DNA of 64,000 nt. Origin: Kushneria pakistanensis. GTDB taxonomy: Bacteria > Pseudomonadota > Gammaproteobacteria > Pseudomonadales > Halomonadaceae. How positions within the stretch are numbered: position 1 is the first letter of the stretch; each line of letters opens with the position of its first letter. The translations under genes and the position numbers were made by a program. Shown piece after piece: positions 15,861-24,307 of the stretch. Below the pieces are notes generated by a model. It searched no databases. It saw only the letters and a list, made by a program, of their open reading frames with translations, and was not told the origin of the DNA. The DNA lies in contig NZ_BMZM01000003.1 of NCBI RefSeq assembly GCF_014652795.1, positions 558,001 to 622,000 of the forward strand, given 5' to 3'.

Positions 15861-17063
15861 TCAGGCCGGCTGGCGGGCGATAATATCGTCAAAGCCGGCC
15901 TCGATCAGCGGCGCTGAACCGGTCTGGTGATCCTCATCGCGTTTCTGGTACTGCTGCGTTAGCGCCCAGCGCACGTGCTCACGCACCATATCGCTGGGCC
16001 AGGCCAGACGTGCCCGCAGCGCCGAGACAATCTCCTCGTTGAAGGGCGCATTGCCCAGCCCCACGGCCAGATTGCGCAGCCAGCGCTCATACCCCAGCCG
16101 TCGAATGGCGCTGCCCTCGGTATGGGTGAGAAATTCCGGCTCGCTCCAGTTGAACAGATCGACCAGCCGGGCACGGTCCAGCGCGTGGCGCGGGGCAAAG
16201 TCCTTCTCACGGGTGGCGCGGGTGAAGCGTGTAAAGGGGCAGACCAATTGACAGTCGTCACAGCCAAAGACGCGGTTGCCCATGGCCCGGCGAAACTCCA
16301 GCGGGATAGGGCCGTGTTTTTCGATGGTGAGATAGGAGATGCAGCGCCGGGCATCGATGACCTTGTCGTCCACGATGGCGCCGGTCGGGCACCAGGTGCG
16401 GCAGCGGGAGCACTTGCCGCAGTGATCACGCTCAAAGGGCTGATCCACCGGCAGGGGCAGGTCGGTATACAGTTCGCCGAGAAAGAACAGCGACCCGGCC
16501 TGCGGATTGAGAATCATTGCGTTCTTGCCAAACCAGCCGATGCCGGCCTTTTGTGCCAGCGCCCGCTCCATGACGGGGGCCGAGTCCACGAAGGCGCGAA
16601 AACCGAAATCACCGATCTCCCTTTGCAGCTTTTGCGCCAGTTGGGTCAACCGCTTGCGGATCAGCTTGTGATAGTCGCGCCCGAGCGCGTAACGTGCCAC
16701 ATAGGCACGCTCGGGCTGGCCCAGCACCCGTGTGCTTTCGATCTCGGGTGGCAGATAGTCCATGCGCACACTGATAATGCGTATCGTACCGGGCTCCAGT
16801 TCAGCCGGACGGGTACGTTTGGTGCCGTGGCGCGTCATGTAATCCATCTCGCCGTGATGGCCTGCCTCGAGCCATCGGGACAAATAGGCTTCGTGGGCAT
16901 CAAGGTCTGTATCGGTGATGCCCAGTTGCTGAAAGCCCAGCTCGCGCGCCCAGAGACGCAGTTTTTCTGCCATCTCGGCGGGGTCGGGCGTATGGGCAGC
17001 ATCAGAAGCCGTCGACGGGTTAACGCCATCGGATGCGGGAGTATTCGTAAAGGCTGTGGTCAT
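15861..17063 (-). CDS. queG: Epoxyqueuosine reductase QueG
   Basis: QueG performs the last step of queuosine synthesis on tRNA, reducing epoxyqueuosine with cobalamin and two 4Fe-4S clusters. The 400-residue protein contains the cluster motifs CGKCSRCRTWCPTGA and FGCDDCQLVCPF. A long N-terminal tail rich in Asp/Ala/Thr precedes the domain; the start at 17063 (MTTAFTNTPA) is preferred over 17099. The C-terminal helical repeat-like region is complete. A 16-bp palindrome lies just before the start. It needs Fe-S clusters, which the suf operon could supply. Confidence 0.94.
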   Translation of the reverse strand: MTTAFTNTPASDGVNPSTASDAAHTPDPAEMAEKLRLWARELGFQQLGITDTDLDAHEAYLSRWLEAGHHGEMDYMTRHGTKRTRPAELEPGTIRIISVRMDYLPPEIESTRVLGQPERAYVARYALGRDYHKLIRKRLTQLAQKLQREIGDFGFRAFVDSAPVMERALAQKAGIGWFGKNAMILNPQAGSLFFLGELYTDLPLPVDQPFERDHCGKCSRCRTWCPTGAIVDDKVIDARRCISYLTIEKHGPIPLEFRRAMGNRVFGCDDCQLVCPFTRFTRATREKDFAPRHALDRARLVDLFNWSEPEFLTHTEGSAIRRLGYERWLRNLAVGLGNAPFNEEIVSALRARLAWPSDMVREHVRWALTQQYQKRDEDHQTGSAPLIEAGFDDIIARQPA

Positions 17064-17069
17064 GGCATT

Positions 17070-17085
17070 CGAGCCTCGAGGCTCG
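17070..17085. repeat. 16-bp perfect palindrome at the queG ribosome-binding region
   Basis: CGAGCCTCGAGGCTCG is its own reverse complement. In queG mRNA it can fold into a 6-bp stem with a TCGA loop and covers the only GAGG near the start codon, 7 to 22 bases upstream of it. Confidence 0.6.
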
Positions 17086-17122
17086 GTATTGCGGGGCATG
17101 CTGGATGCCGGGCAGATGGGAC

Positions 17123-17128
17123 ATTATA
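17123..17128 (-). promoter_or_regulatory. Candidate -10 box for queG
   Basis: The minus strand reads TATAAT here, a perfect -10 hexamer about 60 bases upstream of the queG start. No good -35 is visible 16-18 bases further up, so an activator or weak promoter is possible. Confidence 0.4.
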
Positions 17129-17326
17129 GGTGCCCAGTATGACAGCGCAGACGCTTTCAGGCCAAAGGTGTGGTGGCGTCTTTCCTTGCGAGAAAGCATG
17201 TATGGCCGGAACCCGCCCGGGGTAACAGGGTCTCAACACTGCTTTTCCAGCGCCGGACGGACGATAGAATTCGAGGCTGGTATGGTCCGAAGCAACGACA
17301 TGGATGGTTTGAAAGGGAGTAACGCC

Positions 17327-18829
17327 ATGATGGCGAACGCACGACTCTACAGCACCCGGCAGGTGCAGGTACTGGATCAACGCACCATCGAGCAGGGCGT
17401 GCCGGGATTTGCCCTGATGCTGCAGGCCGGACAGGCTGCCCTTGACGAGATCATGAAGCGCTTTCCGCAGGCGCGACGCCTGTGCATTTTTTGCGGCGGT
17501 GGTAACAACGGCGGCGATGGCTATGTCGTGGCGGCGCTGGCCCGTCGACAGGGGCTGGACGTACAGCTGCTGGCGCTTCGCGCGCCAAATCAGCTGCAGG
17601 ATGAAGCGGCCGAGGCAGTGCATCTTGCCCGCGAAAGCGGTGTGACCATTGATGACTGGCATCAGGGTGTCGAGATCGCGAAAACGACCGACGTGATTGT
17701 TGATGCGCTGTTGGGGACCGGTACCCGGGGTGAGATACGCGCCCCGTTTGATCGTGCCATTGCGTGTATTAACGCAGCGCCACAGCCGGTGATCGCGCTG
17801 GATATCCCCTCGGGCCTGAATGCCGATACCGGGGCGCTGCTGGGCGACGCCGTCGAGGCGGATCTGACGGTCACCTTTATTGCACGCAAGTTCGGCCTGT
17901 ATACCGGTCAGGCCCCCGATGTCACCGGTGAGATTGTGCTGGCGCCGCTGAGCGTTTCCGAGACAACGTTGACCGACAGTGATTATACCGGTGAGCTGCT
18001 CGTACCCGAGCGGCTTCAGAACACGTTGCCTCGGCGTCGCCCCACCACCCACAAGGGCCACTGCGGTCATCTGCTGGTGGTCGGCGGTCAGCCCGGTTTT
18101 GGCGGCTCGACCATCATGAGCGCTGAAACCGCCGCGCGGCTGGGCGCCGGCCTGGTCAGTCTGGCCACGGCGAGCGTGCATATTCCGCCGGCGCTGACAC
18201 GCTGCCCGGAAATGATGGTGCGCGAGGCGCGCAACGGTCTGGATATCGAAGACCTGGTCGACAAGGCCACCGCCGTACTGATCGGTCCGGGACTGGGGCA
18301 GGGCGCCTGGGGGCAGGGGCTGATGCAGACCGTCATGAACGCTGCCGGCCCCCGGCTGGTGGATGCCGACGGGCTTCATCTGCTGGCGGCAGGCTATGGC
18401 GGTGAGCGTCGCGATGACTGGATTCTGACCCCGCACCCGGGTGAAGCCGCCATGCTGCTGGACTGCAGTGTCGCCGAGGTGCAGGCCGATCGTTATCAGG
18501 CAGCCCTTGCCCTGCACCGTCGCTACGGCGGTGTCATCGTGCTCAAGGGCGCCGGCACGCTGGTGGTCGGCGGTGAGGGGCCGGGTGAGTGTTTTATCAG
18601 TCCCTTTGGTAACCCGGGCATGGCCTCCGGCGGCATGGGCGATGTGCTGGGGGGCATGATTGCTTCGCTGCTGGTACAGGGGGTCCCAGGGCTGGAAGCC
18701 GCGGCCAGTGGTGTTTTGATCCATGGCCTGGCGGCTGATGATGCTGCGCGCGAACATGGCGAGCGTGGCCTGCTGGCAAGTGATCTGGCATGCTACGCGC
18801 GCCGTCGCGCTAATCCCGACAGGCGATAG
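17327..18829 (+). CDS. nnr: Bifunctional NAD(P)HX epimerase/dehydratase
   Basis: This 500-residue enzyme repairs hydrated NADH and NADPH. The N-terminal YjeF_N domain (residues 1-210) epimerises R- and S-NAD(P)HX and has the NNGGDGYVVA loop; the C-terminal ribokinase-like domain (about 225-500) dehydrates S-NAD(P)HX with ADP and has the HPGEAAML and GNPGMASGGMGDVLGG signatures. The open frame extends to 17105, but GGGAG at 17315-17319 is 7 bases before the ATG at 17327, at the usual domain start. It heads the tsaE-amiB-mutL run and diverges from queG. Confidence 0.94.
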   Translation: MMANARLYSTRQVQVLDQRTIEQGVPGFALMLQAGQAALDEIMKRFPQARRLCIFCGGGNNGGDGYVVAALARRQGLDVQLLALRAPNQLQDEAAEAVHLARESGVTIDDWHQGVEIAKTTDVIVDALLGTGTRGEIRAPFDRAIACINAAPQPVIALDIPSGLNADTGALLGDAVEADLTVTFIARKFGLYTGQAPDVTGEIVLAPLSVSETTLTDSDYTGELLVPERLQNTLPRRRPTTHKGHCGHLLVVGGQPGFGGSTIMSAETAARLGAGLVSLATASVHIPPALTRCPEMMVREARNGLDIEDLVDKATAVLIGPGLGQGAWGQGLMQTVMNAAGPRLVDADGLHLLAAGYGGERRDDWILTPHPGEAAMLLDCSVAEVQADRYQAALALHRRYGGVIVLKGAGTLVVGGEGPGECFISPFGNPGMASGGMGDVLGGMIASLLVQGVPGLEAAASGVLIHGLAADDAAREHGERGLLASDLACYARRRANPDRR

Positions 18830-18845
18830 GATGTCATCGACATGA

Positions 18846-18871
18846 CGGCCTGCCGATACCGGTGCAGGCCG
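18846..18871 (+). repeat. Hairpin between nnr and tsaE
   Basis: CGGCCTGC (18846-18853) and GCAGGCCG (18864-18871) form an 8-bp perfect stem with a 10-base loop. There is no T-run. It sits 24 bases before the tsaE start, in the only gap of this part of the operon. Confidence 0.5.
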
Positions 18872-18895
18872 CTTATCAGTTTAAAGTGGGACAAC

Positions 18896-19381
18896 GTGAG
18901 CAAGACAACCATCATCCTTGAAGCCGGCGATGAAGCCGCCCAGGTGGCCATTGGCCGTCAGTTGGCCGATGCCCTTGAGTACCGCGGCATCGTGTATCTC
19001 AACGGAGAGCTGGGTGCCGGCAAGACTACCCTGACCCGCGGCGTGTTACGTGCCCTGGGCCATGACGGCGCAGTCAAGAGTCCGACCTATACGCTGGTGG
19101 AGCCTTATAATCTTGATGGCGGGCGGGTGTATCACTTTGATCTTTATCGCCTGGCAGATCCCGAGGAGCTCGAGTTTCTGGGCGCGCGCGACATGTTTGC
19201 TGATGAGTCGTTGACGCTTGTGGAGTGGCCGATACGGGGTGAAGGCTGGCTGCCCGCTGCCGATGTTGTCATTACGCTATCGCTGATCGAACAGGGACGG
19301 CGTCTGGTGCTCGAATCCGGCAGTGATCATGGGGCCCGCGCCCTGACACGACTGGCGGTGTCTTCACAGGACATTTCATGA
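18896..19381 (+). CDS. tsaE: tRNA threonylcarbamoyladenosine biosynthesis ATPase TsaE
   Basis: TsaE is the ATPase that works with TsaB and TsaD to make t6A37 on ANN-decoding tRNAs. The 161-residue protein has the P-loop GELGAGKTTLTRG near residue 41, followed by SPTYTLVEPY and FDLYRLADPEELEFLG, all family hallmarks. The start is taken as GTG at 18896 (GTGAGCAAG) with GTGGG upstream; a longer frame from 18842 runs through the hairpin and has no family match. Gene order tsaE-amiB-mutL is the classical one. Confidence 0.95.
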   Translation: MSKTTIILEAGDEAAQVAIGRQLADALEYRGIVYLNGELGAGKTTLTRGVLRALGHDGAVKSPTYTLVEPYNLDGGRVYHFDLYRLADPEELEFLGARDMFADESLTLVEWPIRGEGWLPAADVVITLSLIEQGRRLVLESGSDHGARALTRLAVSSQDIS

Positions 19382-19451
19382 TGGCTTCGGCTCCTGTACC
19401 GGGCCTGTCCGGCGTAACCGCCATGAACACCAATACAGTGATAAGGCAGTG

Positions 19452-20927
19452 ATGAAGTTTCCGGCAGCCCTTTTGACCCTTTTTGCCATGCTCATGTTGA
19501 GTCTCATGGCCACCGCTGCTCAGGCTGCACAGCTTGAGGGGCTTCGGCAATGGACCGACAGTGACGGAACGCGTCTGGTTTTTGACCTCTCAAGTGAGGC
19601 AAAGGCCGATGTATTTACCCTTGATAACCCGGCACGGCTGGTGATCGACCTTGCCAACACGACCCTGAACGCCAATCTTGGCAGCGCCGTTGATGGGCGT
19701 GGCATGGTCAAGGACGTGCGCTCCGGTGTGCGCGATGGCTCCGGTCTTCGCGTGGTCGTGGAGCTGGACCGACAGGCCACGCCCAATGCCTTCAAGCTGC
19801 CGCCGGGCGGCGGGCATGGCTATCGGCTGGTGGTCGATCTGGCACCGGGAAAGGGCGGCAGTAATCCCGCAGCTTCTTCCGGTAACGATGACCCGATTAC
19901 GGCCATGATTCAGGAGCAGGAGCGTGCGGCACGCAGCAAGCTGGCCAGCAGTCGCCCTGCAGAAAATCCGCAGGTGGCGCAGCAGGTCAGCAATGAGCCG
20001 ACGGTGGAATCGCGCCAGAAGGCAAAGCCCCACCCGCGGCGCGATATTATTGTGGTGGTGGACCCTGGCCATGGCGGCAAGGACCCCGGCGCTTCCGGCC
20101 CCGGCGGGACACGTGAAAAGGATGTCGTGCTGCAGATCGGGCGGCGCGTACAGACCAAGCTCAATGCCATGTCCGGGTTCAAGGCTTATATGACGCGCAG
20201 TGACGATACCTTCATTCCGCTGCGAGGCCGTACGCGCATCGCGCGTGAGCGCCATGCCGATTTCTTTGTCTCGGTGCATGCCGATGCCGGGGGCTCCAGT
20301 TCACCGCGGGGCACGTCCGTCTATGCGCTTTCCCAGCACGGGGCAACCTCCGAGCGCGCCCGCTGGCTGGCCCAGAGTGAAAACCGCTCCGATCTGATCG
20401 GCGGCGTGGATGGCGATCTGAACCTTGATGACAAGGATCAGGTACTGCGTGGCGTGTTGCTGGATCTGAGCATGACCGCCACCGTTAATGATTCGCTGTC
20501 TGCCGGTACTGACGTGCTCAGTCGCGTCTCCAGCTTCAACAAGCTGTTTCATTCACGCGTCGAGCAGGCCGGGTTCGTGGTGCTCAAGTCACCGGATATT
20601 CCATCGCTTCTGGTGGAAACCGGCTTTTTGACCAACCCCGCCGAGGAACGTCTGCTCAAGAGCCCGGCGCATCAGGAGAAGCTGGCCGATGCCATTGCCC
20701 AGGGCATTCGACAGCACTTCTCGCGCAGTCCGCCGCCTGACAGCCTGCTGGCCTGGCAGCGTGACCAGAAGCGCGGAGGGGCCTCCAACGAGTATCGTGT
20801 GCAGCCCGGCGATACACTTTCGGGAATCGCTGCACGTCAGAATGTGTCGCTGGCCGCGCTTCGCAAGGTGAATGGGCTGGATACCGATGTGCTGCGTCTG
20901 GGACAGGTACTGACGATCCCCCGATGA
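19452..20927 (+). CDS. amiB: N-acetylmuramoyl-L-alanine amidase, AmiB type
   Basis: This periplasmic zinc amidase removes peptides from peptidoglycan to split daughter cells. The 491-residue protein has a signal peptide ending near AQAAQ, an AMIN domain (about 30-130) that targets the septum, a linker, the Amidase_3 catalytic domain with DPGHGGKDPGA and the SLLVETGFLTN block, and a C-terminal LysM domain (YRVQPGDTLSGIA). An in-frame GTG directly precedes the ATG; the AAGG at 19443-19446 fits the ATG at 19452. Its LysM makes it longer than E. coli AmiB. Confidence 0.94.
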   Translation: MKFPAALLTLFAMLMLSLMATAAQAAQLEGLRQWTDSDGTRLVFDLSSEAKADVFTLDNPARLVIDLANTTLNANLGSAVDGRGMVKDVRSGVRDGSGLRVVVELDRQATPNAFKLPPGGGHGYRLVVDLAPGKGGSNPAASSGNDDPITAMIQEQERAARSKLASSRPAENPQVAQQVSNEPTVESRQKAKPHPRRDIIVVVDPGHGGKDPGASGPGGTREKDVVLQIGRRVQTKLNAMSGFKAYMTRSDDTFIPLRGRTRIARERHADFFVSVHADAGGSSSPRGTSVYALSQHGATSERARWLAQSENRSDLIGGVDGDLNLDDKDQVLRGVLLDLSMTATVNDSLSAGTDVLSRVSSFNKLFHSRVEQAGFVVLKSPDIPSLLVETGFLTNPAEERLLKSPAHQEKLADAIAQGIRQHFSRSPPPDSLLAWQRDQKRGGASNEYRVQPGDTLSGIAARQNVSLAALRKVNGLDTDVLRLGQVLTIPR

Positions 20928-20963
20928 GCCATATCACTGCGGTCATGACACGGGAGGATGCAA

Positions 20964-22967
20964 ATGAGTGACATCACAACATCCGGTGTCCGTCGTATTC
21001 AGTCACTGGCGCCGCGTCTGGCCAACCAGATTGCGGCCGGCGAGGTGGTCGAGCGCCCCTCGTCGGTCGTCAAGGAACTGGTTGAAAACGCCATCGATGC
21101 CGGCAGTTCACGCATTGAAATCGAACTGGAATCCGGCGGCAGTCGACTGATTCAGGTGCGCGATAACGGCAGCGGCATCGAGCATGATGATCTGGGGCTG
21201 GCACTGTCTCGTCATGCCACCAGCAAGATCACCTCACTGGACGATCTTGAGGGCGTGGCAAGCCTTGGGTTTCGCGGTGAGGCGCTGGCGGCGACCAGTG
21301 CCGTCTCAAGGCTCGAGCTTTATTCCAATACCAGCGATGACCCGGTCAACGGCTGGCGGGTAGTGGCGGAGGGCCGCGAAATGGCGCCGCGCCTTTCACC
21401 AGCGCCGCATCCGCGTGGTACCACCGTGACGGTGCGGGATCTCTTTTTCAACACGCCGGCACGGCGCAAGTTTCTGCGTACCGAGAAGACCGAGTTCAAT
21501 CACGTTGAAGAGGCCTTTCGCCGGCTGGCGCTGTCGCGTCAGGATGTGGATCTGGTGCTGCGCCATAACCAGAAGACCGTACATCAGCTGATGGGCGGCA
21601 ACAGTCAGGCCGCAATGGAAAAGCGCATCGCCCAGCTGCTGGGGCGCAGCTTTCTGGAAAATGCCATCCATATCGACATGGCGGCCACCGGTCTGGCACT
21701 GAAGGGATGGGTGGGGCTGCCATCACACACTCGAAGCCAGGCCGATCAGCAGTATTTTTTCGTCAACGGTCGGGTGATCCGCGACCGGCTGGTGGCACAT
21801 GCCGTACGTCAGGCCTATCGCGATGTGCTCTTTCACGGCCGTCATCCCGTTTTCGTGCTCTATCTGGACCTTGATGCTCACGGAGTGGATGTCAACGTGC
21901 ATCCCACAAAGCACGAAGTACGCTTTCGCGATGGTCGGCTGGTGCACGATTTCCTGTTTTCGAGCCTGCATCGGGCGCTGGCGGAGGTCAGGCCCAACGA
22001 GCGCACTGCACCCGAACCCAGGGCCGAGCCTTCTTCGCCGGAAGTTGCTGCACCGCGCTTTGATCAGCAGCGCATGGCGCTTGGTGAGACTCCCGGTAAG
22101 CAGACGTCCGCCGGGGATGCCGATGGCAGCCTCCGGACGGCGTCGTATGGCAGTAGTAGTCGACCGGGTGAGCAACAGGTTCGGGAGTTCATGGCCGGCT
22201 ACCGTGCCCTGCATCCGGGACATGAAGAGCGGCTGCTGACGTCTCGCACGGCGGGGCGCGGTGATCATGATGGGCAGACGCGCGGTGCGGGTGTTTCATC
22301 GTTTGCGCGTGGATCATCCGTAGCCGATACCCCGCCGACCTCGAGTGCGTCGCAGGCCGTGGCGCCTGCCGATGATACCCGGGCACCGCCGCTGGGTTAC
22401 GCCGTGGCACAGCTTCATGGAGTTTACATCCTGTCGCAGACCGAGCGTGGCATGGTGGTGGTGGATATGCATGCCGCCCATGAGCGCATTACCTATGAGC
22501 GCATGAAGGATCAGTACCTGGGGGCGGGTATCGATACGCAGCCACTGCTGGTCCCGGTCTCCATGTCAGTGAGCGAGGCACAGGTAGAGCTGGCCGAACG
22601 CGAGCAGGAGACGATTGCCGCCATGGGCGTCACGCTCGAAGCGGCAGGACCTGAAACGCTATTGATTCGTGAAGTACCGGCGCTTTTAAAGGACGGCAGC
22701 GTCGAGGCCCTGGTGCGTGAAATGCTCGAAGAGCTTGAGCGTTACGGCCGCAGCCAGGTCGTTACCGATCATCTGTTTGATCTGCTTTCTACCATGGCCT
22801 GCCATGGCAGCGTGCGGGCCAATCGACGGCTGACCATTGAAGAGATGAACGCGCTTTTACGGGATATGGAGCGTACCGAGCGCAGCGGCCAGTGTAATCA
22901 CGGGCGTCCTACCTGGACGGAAATGTCGATGCGTGACCTTGACCGTCTTTTTCTGCGCGGACAGTAG
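20964..22967 (+). CDS. mutL: DNA mismatch repair protein MutL with endonuclease motif
   Basis: MutL couples mismatch recognition by MutS to strand removal. The 667-residue protein has the N-terminal GHKL ATPase (ENAIDAGS, DNGSGI, GFRGEAL), a variable linker (about 335-480) and a C-terminal dimer domain. The latter carries DMHAAHERITYE at 501-512, which fits the DQHA(x)2E(x)4E nuclease signature, plus CNHGRP near the end. E. coli MutL lacks this, so strand nicking here is probably by MutL itself. GGGAGG at 20952-20957 is 6 bases from the ATG at 20964 and abuts an in-frame ATG at 20958, which decides the start. Confidence 0.96.
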   Translation: MSDITTSGVRRIQSLAPRLANQIAAGEVVERPSSVVKELVENAIDAGSSRIEIELESGGSRLIQVRDNGSGIEHDDLGLALSRHATSKITSLDDLEGVASLGFRGEALAATSAVSRLELYSNTSDDPVNGWRVVAEGREMAPRLSPAPHPRGTTVTVRDLFFNTPARRKFLRTEKTEFNHVEEAFRRLALSRQDVDLVLRHNQKTVHQLMGGNSQAAMEKRIAQLLGRSFLENAIHIDMAATGLALKGWVGLPSHTRSQADQQYFFVNGRVIRDRLVAHAVRQAYRDVLFHGRHPVFVLYLDLDAHGVDVNVHPTKHEVRFRDGRLVHDFLFSSLHRALAEVRPNERTAPEPRAEPSSPEVAAPRFDQQRMALGETPGKQTSAGDADGSLRTASYGSSSRPGEQQVREFMAGYRALHPGHEERLLTSRTAGRGDHDGQTRGAGVSSFARGSSVADTPPTSSASQAVAPADDTRAPPLGYAVAQLHGVYILSQTERGMVVVDMHAAHERITYERMKDQYLGAGIDTQPLLVPVSMSVSEAQVELAEREQETIAAMGVTLEAAGPETLLIREVPALLKDGSVEALVREMLEELERYGRSQVVTDHLFDLLSTMACHGSVRANRRLTIEEMNALLRDMERTERSGQCNHGRPTWTEMSMRDLDRLFLRGQ

Positions 22968-22979
22968 GATGACAACACC

Positions 22980-23924
22980 ATGAATGTCGATGCATCGCAG
23001 CCGCCGGTTATCATGCTGATGGGCCCTACGGCAGTGGGCAAGACCGATCTTGCCATCGAGCTGCACGAACATCTGGACGTCGAACTTGTCAGCGTCGACT
23101 CGGCCCTGGTCTACAGGGGCATGGATATCGGCACTGCCAAGCCCTCGGCGCAGGAGCTGGCCCGCGCCCCTCATCGGCTGATCGATATTCGCGACCCGTC
23201 CGAGCCCTATTCCGGTGTGGCCTTTCGCGAGGATGCACTCAAATGCATTGAAGAGATTAGCGCTCGGGGCAGGGTGCCGCTGCTGGTGGGCGGCACCATG
23301 CTCTATTTTCGGCTACTGACGGAAGGGGCGGCCGACATGCCTCAGGCGGATCCCGGGATTCGTCAGGCGCTGGGGGAAATGCTTGAAAAGGGCGGGCCCG
23401 GCGCCCTGCATGCCGAGCTTTCCCGAGTGGATCCCGAGGCCGCGACGCGGCTTCATCCCAACGATCCACAGCGCCTGATGCGGGCGCTGGAAGTCTATCG
23501 CGTCAGCGGTGAAACCCTCAGCGCGCATTGGGCACGTCAGTCACCCGTGACGCTGCCGTTCACGCCGCATCCGATTGCACTGTTGCCCGGCAAGCGGGCG
23601 CTGTTGCATGAGCGCATCAAACAGCGTCTTGACAAAATGTTTGCCAATGGCTTCGTTGATGAAGTGAAAAAACTTCGCGCGCGCGGTGATTTAAGTCCAG
23701 ATTTACCTTCGATGAAAAGTGTGGGCTATCGTCAGGTGTGGGAAGGACTTGATCGCGGCGACGATTGCCCCCAAATGGCCTTCAGGGCGCTGACCGCTAC
23801 CCGGCAGCTGGCCAAGCGTCAGATGACCTGGTTGCGGCGCTGGCCGGGCGCTCTTCAGCTTGACCCGCAGGATGCCGACGTTGCGCAGCAGTTGCTGAAA
23901 ATCGTGCGCAACACCGGTACTTAG
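22980..23924 (+). CDS. miaA: tRNA dimethylallyltransferase MiaA
   Basis: MiaA adds a dimethylallyl group to A37 of tRNAs that read UNN codons. The 314-residue protein has the P-loop GPTAVGKTDLA near residue 15, the DSALVYRGMDIGTAKP block, LVGGTMLYF, and the C-terminal RQLAKRQMTWLRRW motif. It follows mutL by 12 bases and precedes hfq, the conserved order in gammaproteobacteria. The 120-base AT-rich gap to hfq suggests that hfq also has its own promoter. Confidence 0.97.
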   Translation: MNVDASQPPVIMLMGPTAVGKTDLAIELHEHLDVELVSVDSALVYRGMDIGTAKPSAQELARAPHRLIDIRDPSEPYSGVAFREDALKCIEEISARGRVPLLVGGTMLYFRLLTEGAADMPQADPGIRQALGEMLEKGGPGALHAELSRVDPEAATRLHPNDPQRLMRALEVYRVSGETLSAHWARQSPVTLPFTPHPIALLPGKRALLHERIKQRLDKMFANGFVDEVKKLRARGDLSPDLPSMKSVGYRQVWEGLDRGDDCPQMAFRALTATRQLAKRQMTWLRRWPGALQLDPQDADVAQQLLKIVRNTGT

Positions 23925-24044
23925 CGTAATATGATCGGTTACCAGTGAGCCTCGCTTGAGCCTCCGGGACGTGGATCTTTCTTGCGCTTACAGCAAGTTA
24001 AAAACCGATAAACATACAGCAATTAATATTTTTGGGAGAGCCAC

Positions 24045-24293
24045 ATGTCCAAAGGACAATCCCTTCAGGATCCGTATCTGAATATCCTGCGTAAGGAGCG
24101 TATCCCCGTCTCCATCTTTCTGGTCAATGGCATCAAGCTTCAGGGCCAGATCGAATCCTTTGATCAATTTGTCATTTTGCTGCGCAACACCGTCAGTCAG
24201 ATGGTTTACAAGCACGCCATTTCCACGGTAGTGCCCGCGCGTAACGTCCGTTTACCGGCGCAGGATACTGCTGCTCCCGGTCAGGAAAGCTGA
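24045..24293 (+). CDS. hfq: RNA chaperone Hfq
   Basis: Hfq forms hexameric rings that pair small RNAs with mRNAs. The 82-residue protein has the complete Sm1 and Sm2 motifs: [20 protein letters not shown] for the proximal face and [10 protein letters not shown] at the end of Sm2. The C-terminal tail is short (about 15 residues), as in pseudomonads and unlike the long tail of E. coli. GGGAGAG precedes the ATG. The leader (23925-24044) is AT-rich and holds a small CTTGC/GCAAG stem near 23980. Confidence 0.98.
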   Translation: MSKGQSLQDPYLNILRKERIPVSIFLVNGIKLQGQIESFDQFVILLRNTVSQMVYKHAISTVVPARNVRLPAQDTAAPGQES

Positions 24294-24307
24294 TAGAGAG
24301 GCGCTGA

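Noticed and set aside
17060-18757. 565-residue minus-strand open frame
   Set aside because: It is antisense to nnr, which has clear epimerase and dehydratase motifs; the long frame is a by-product of GC-rich codon use.
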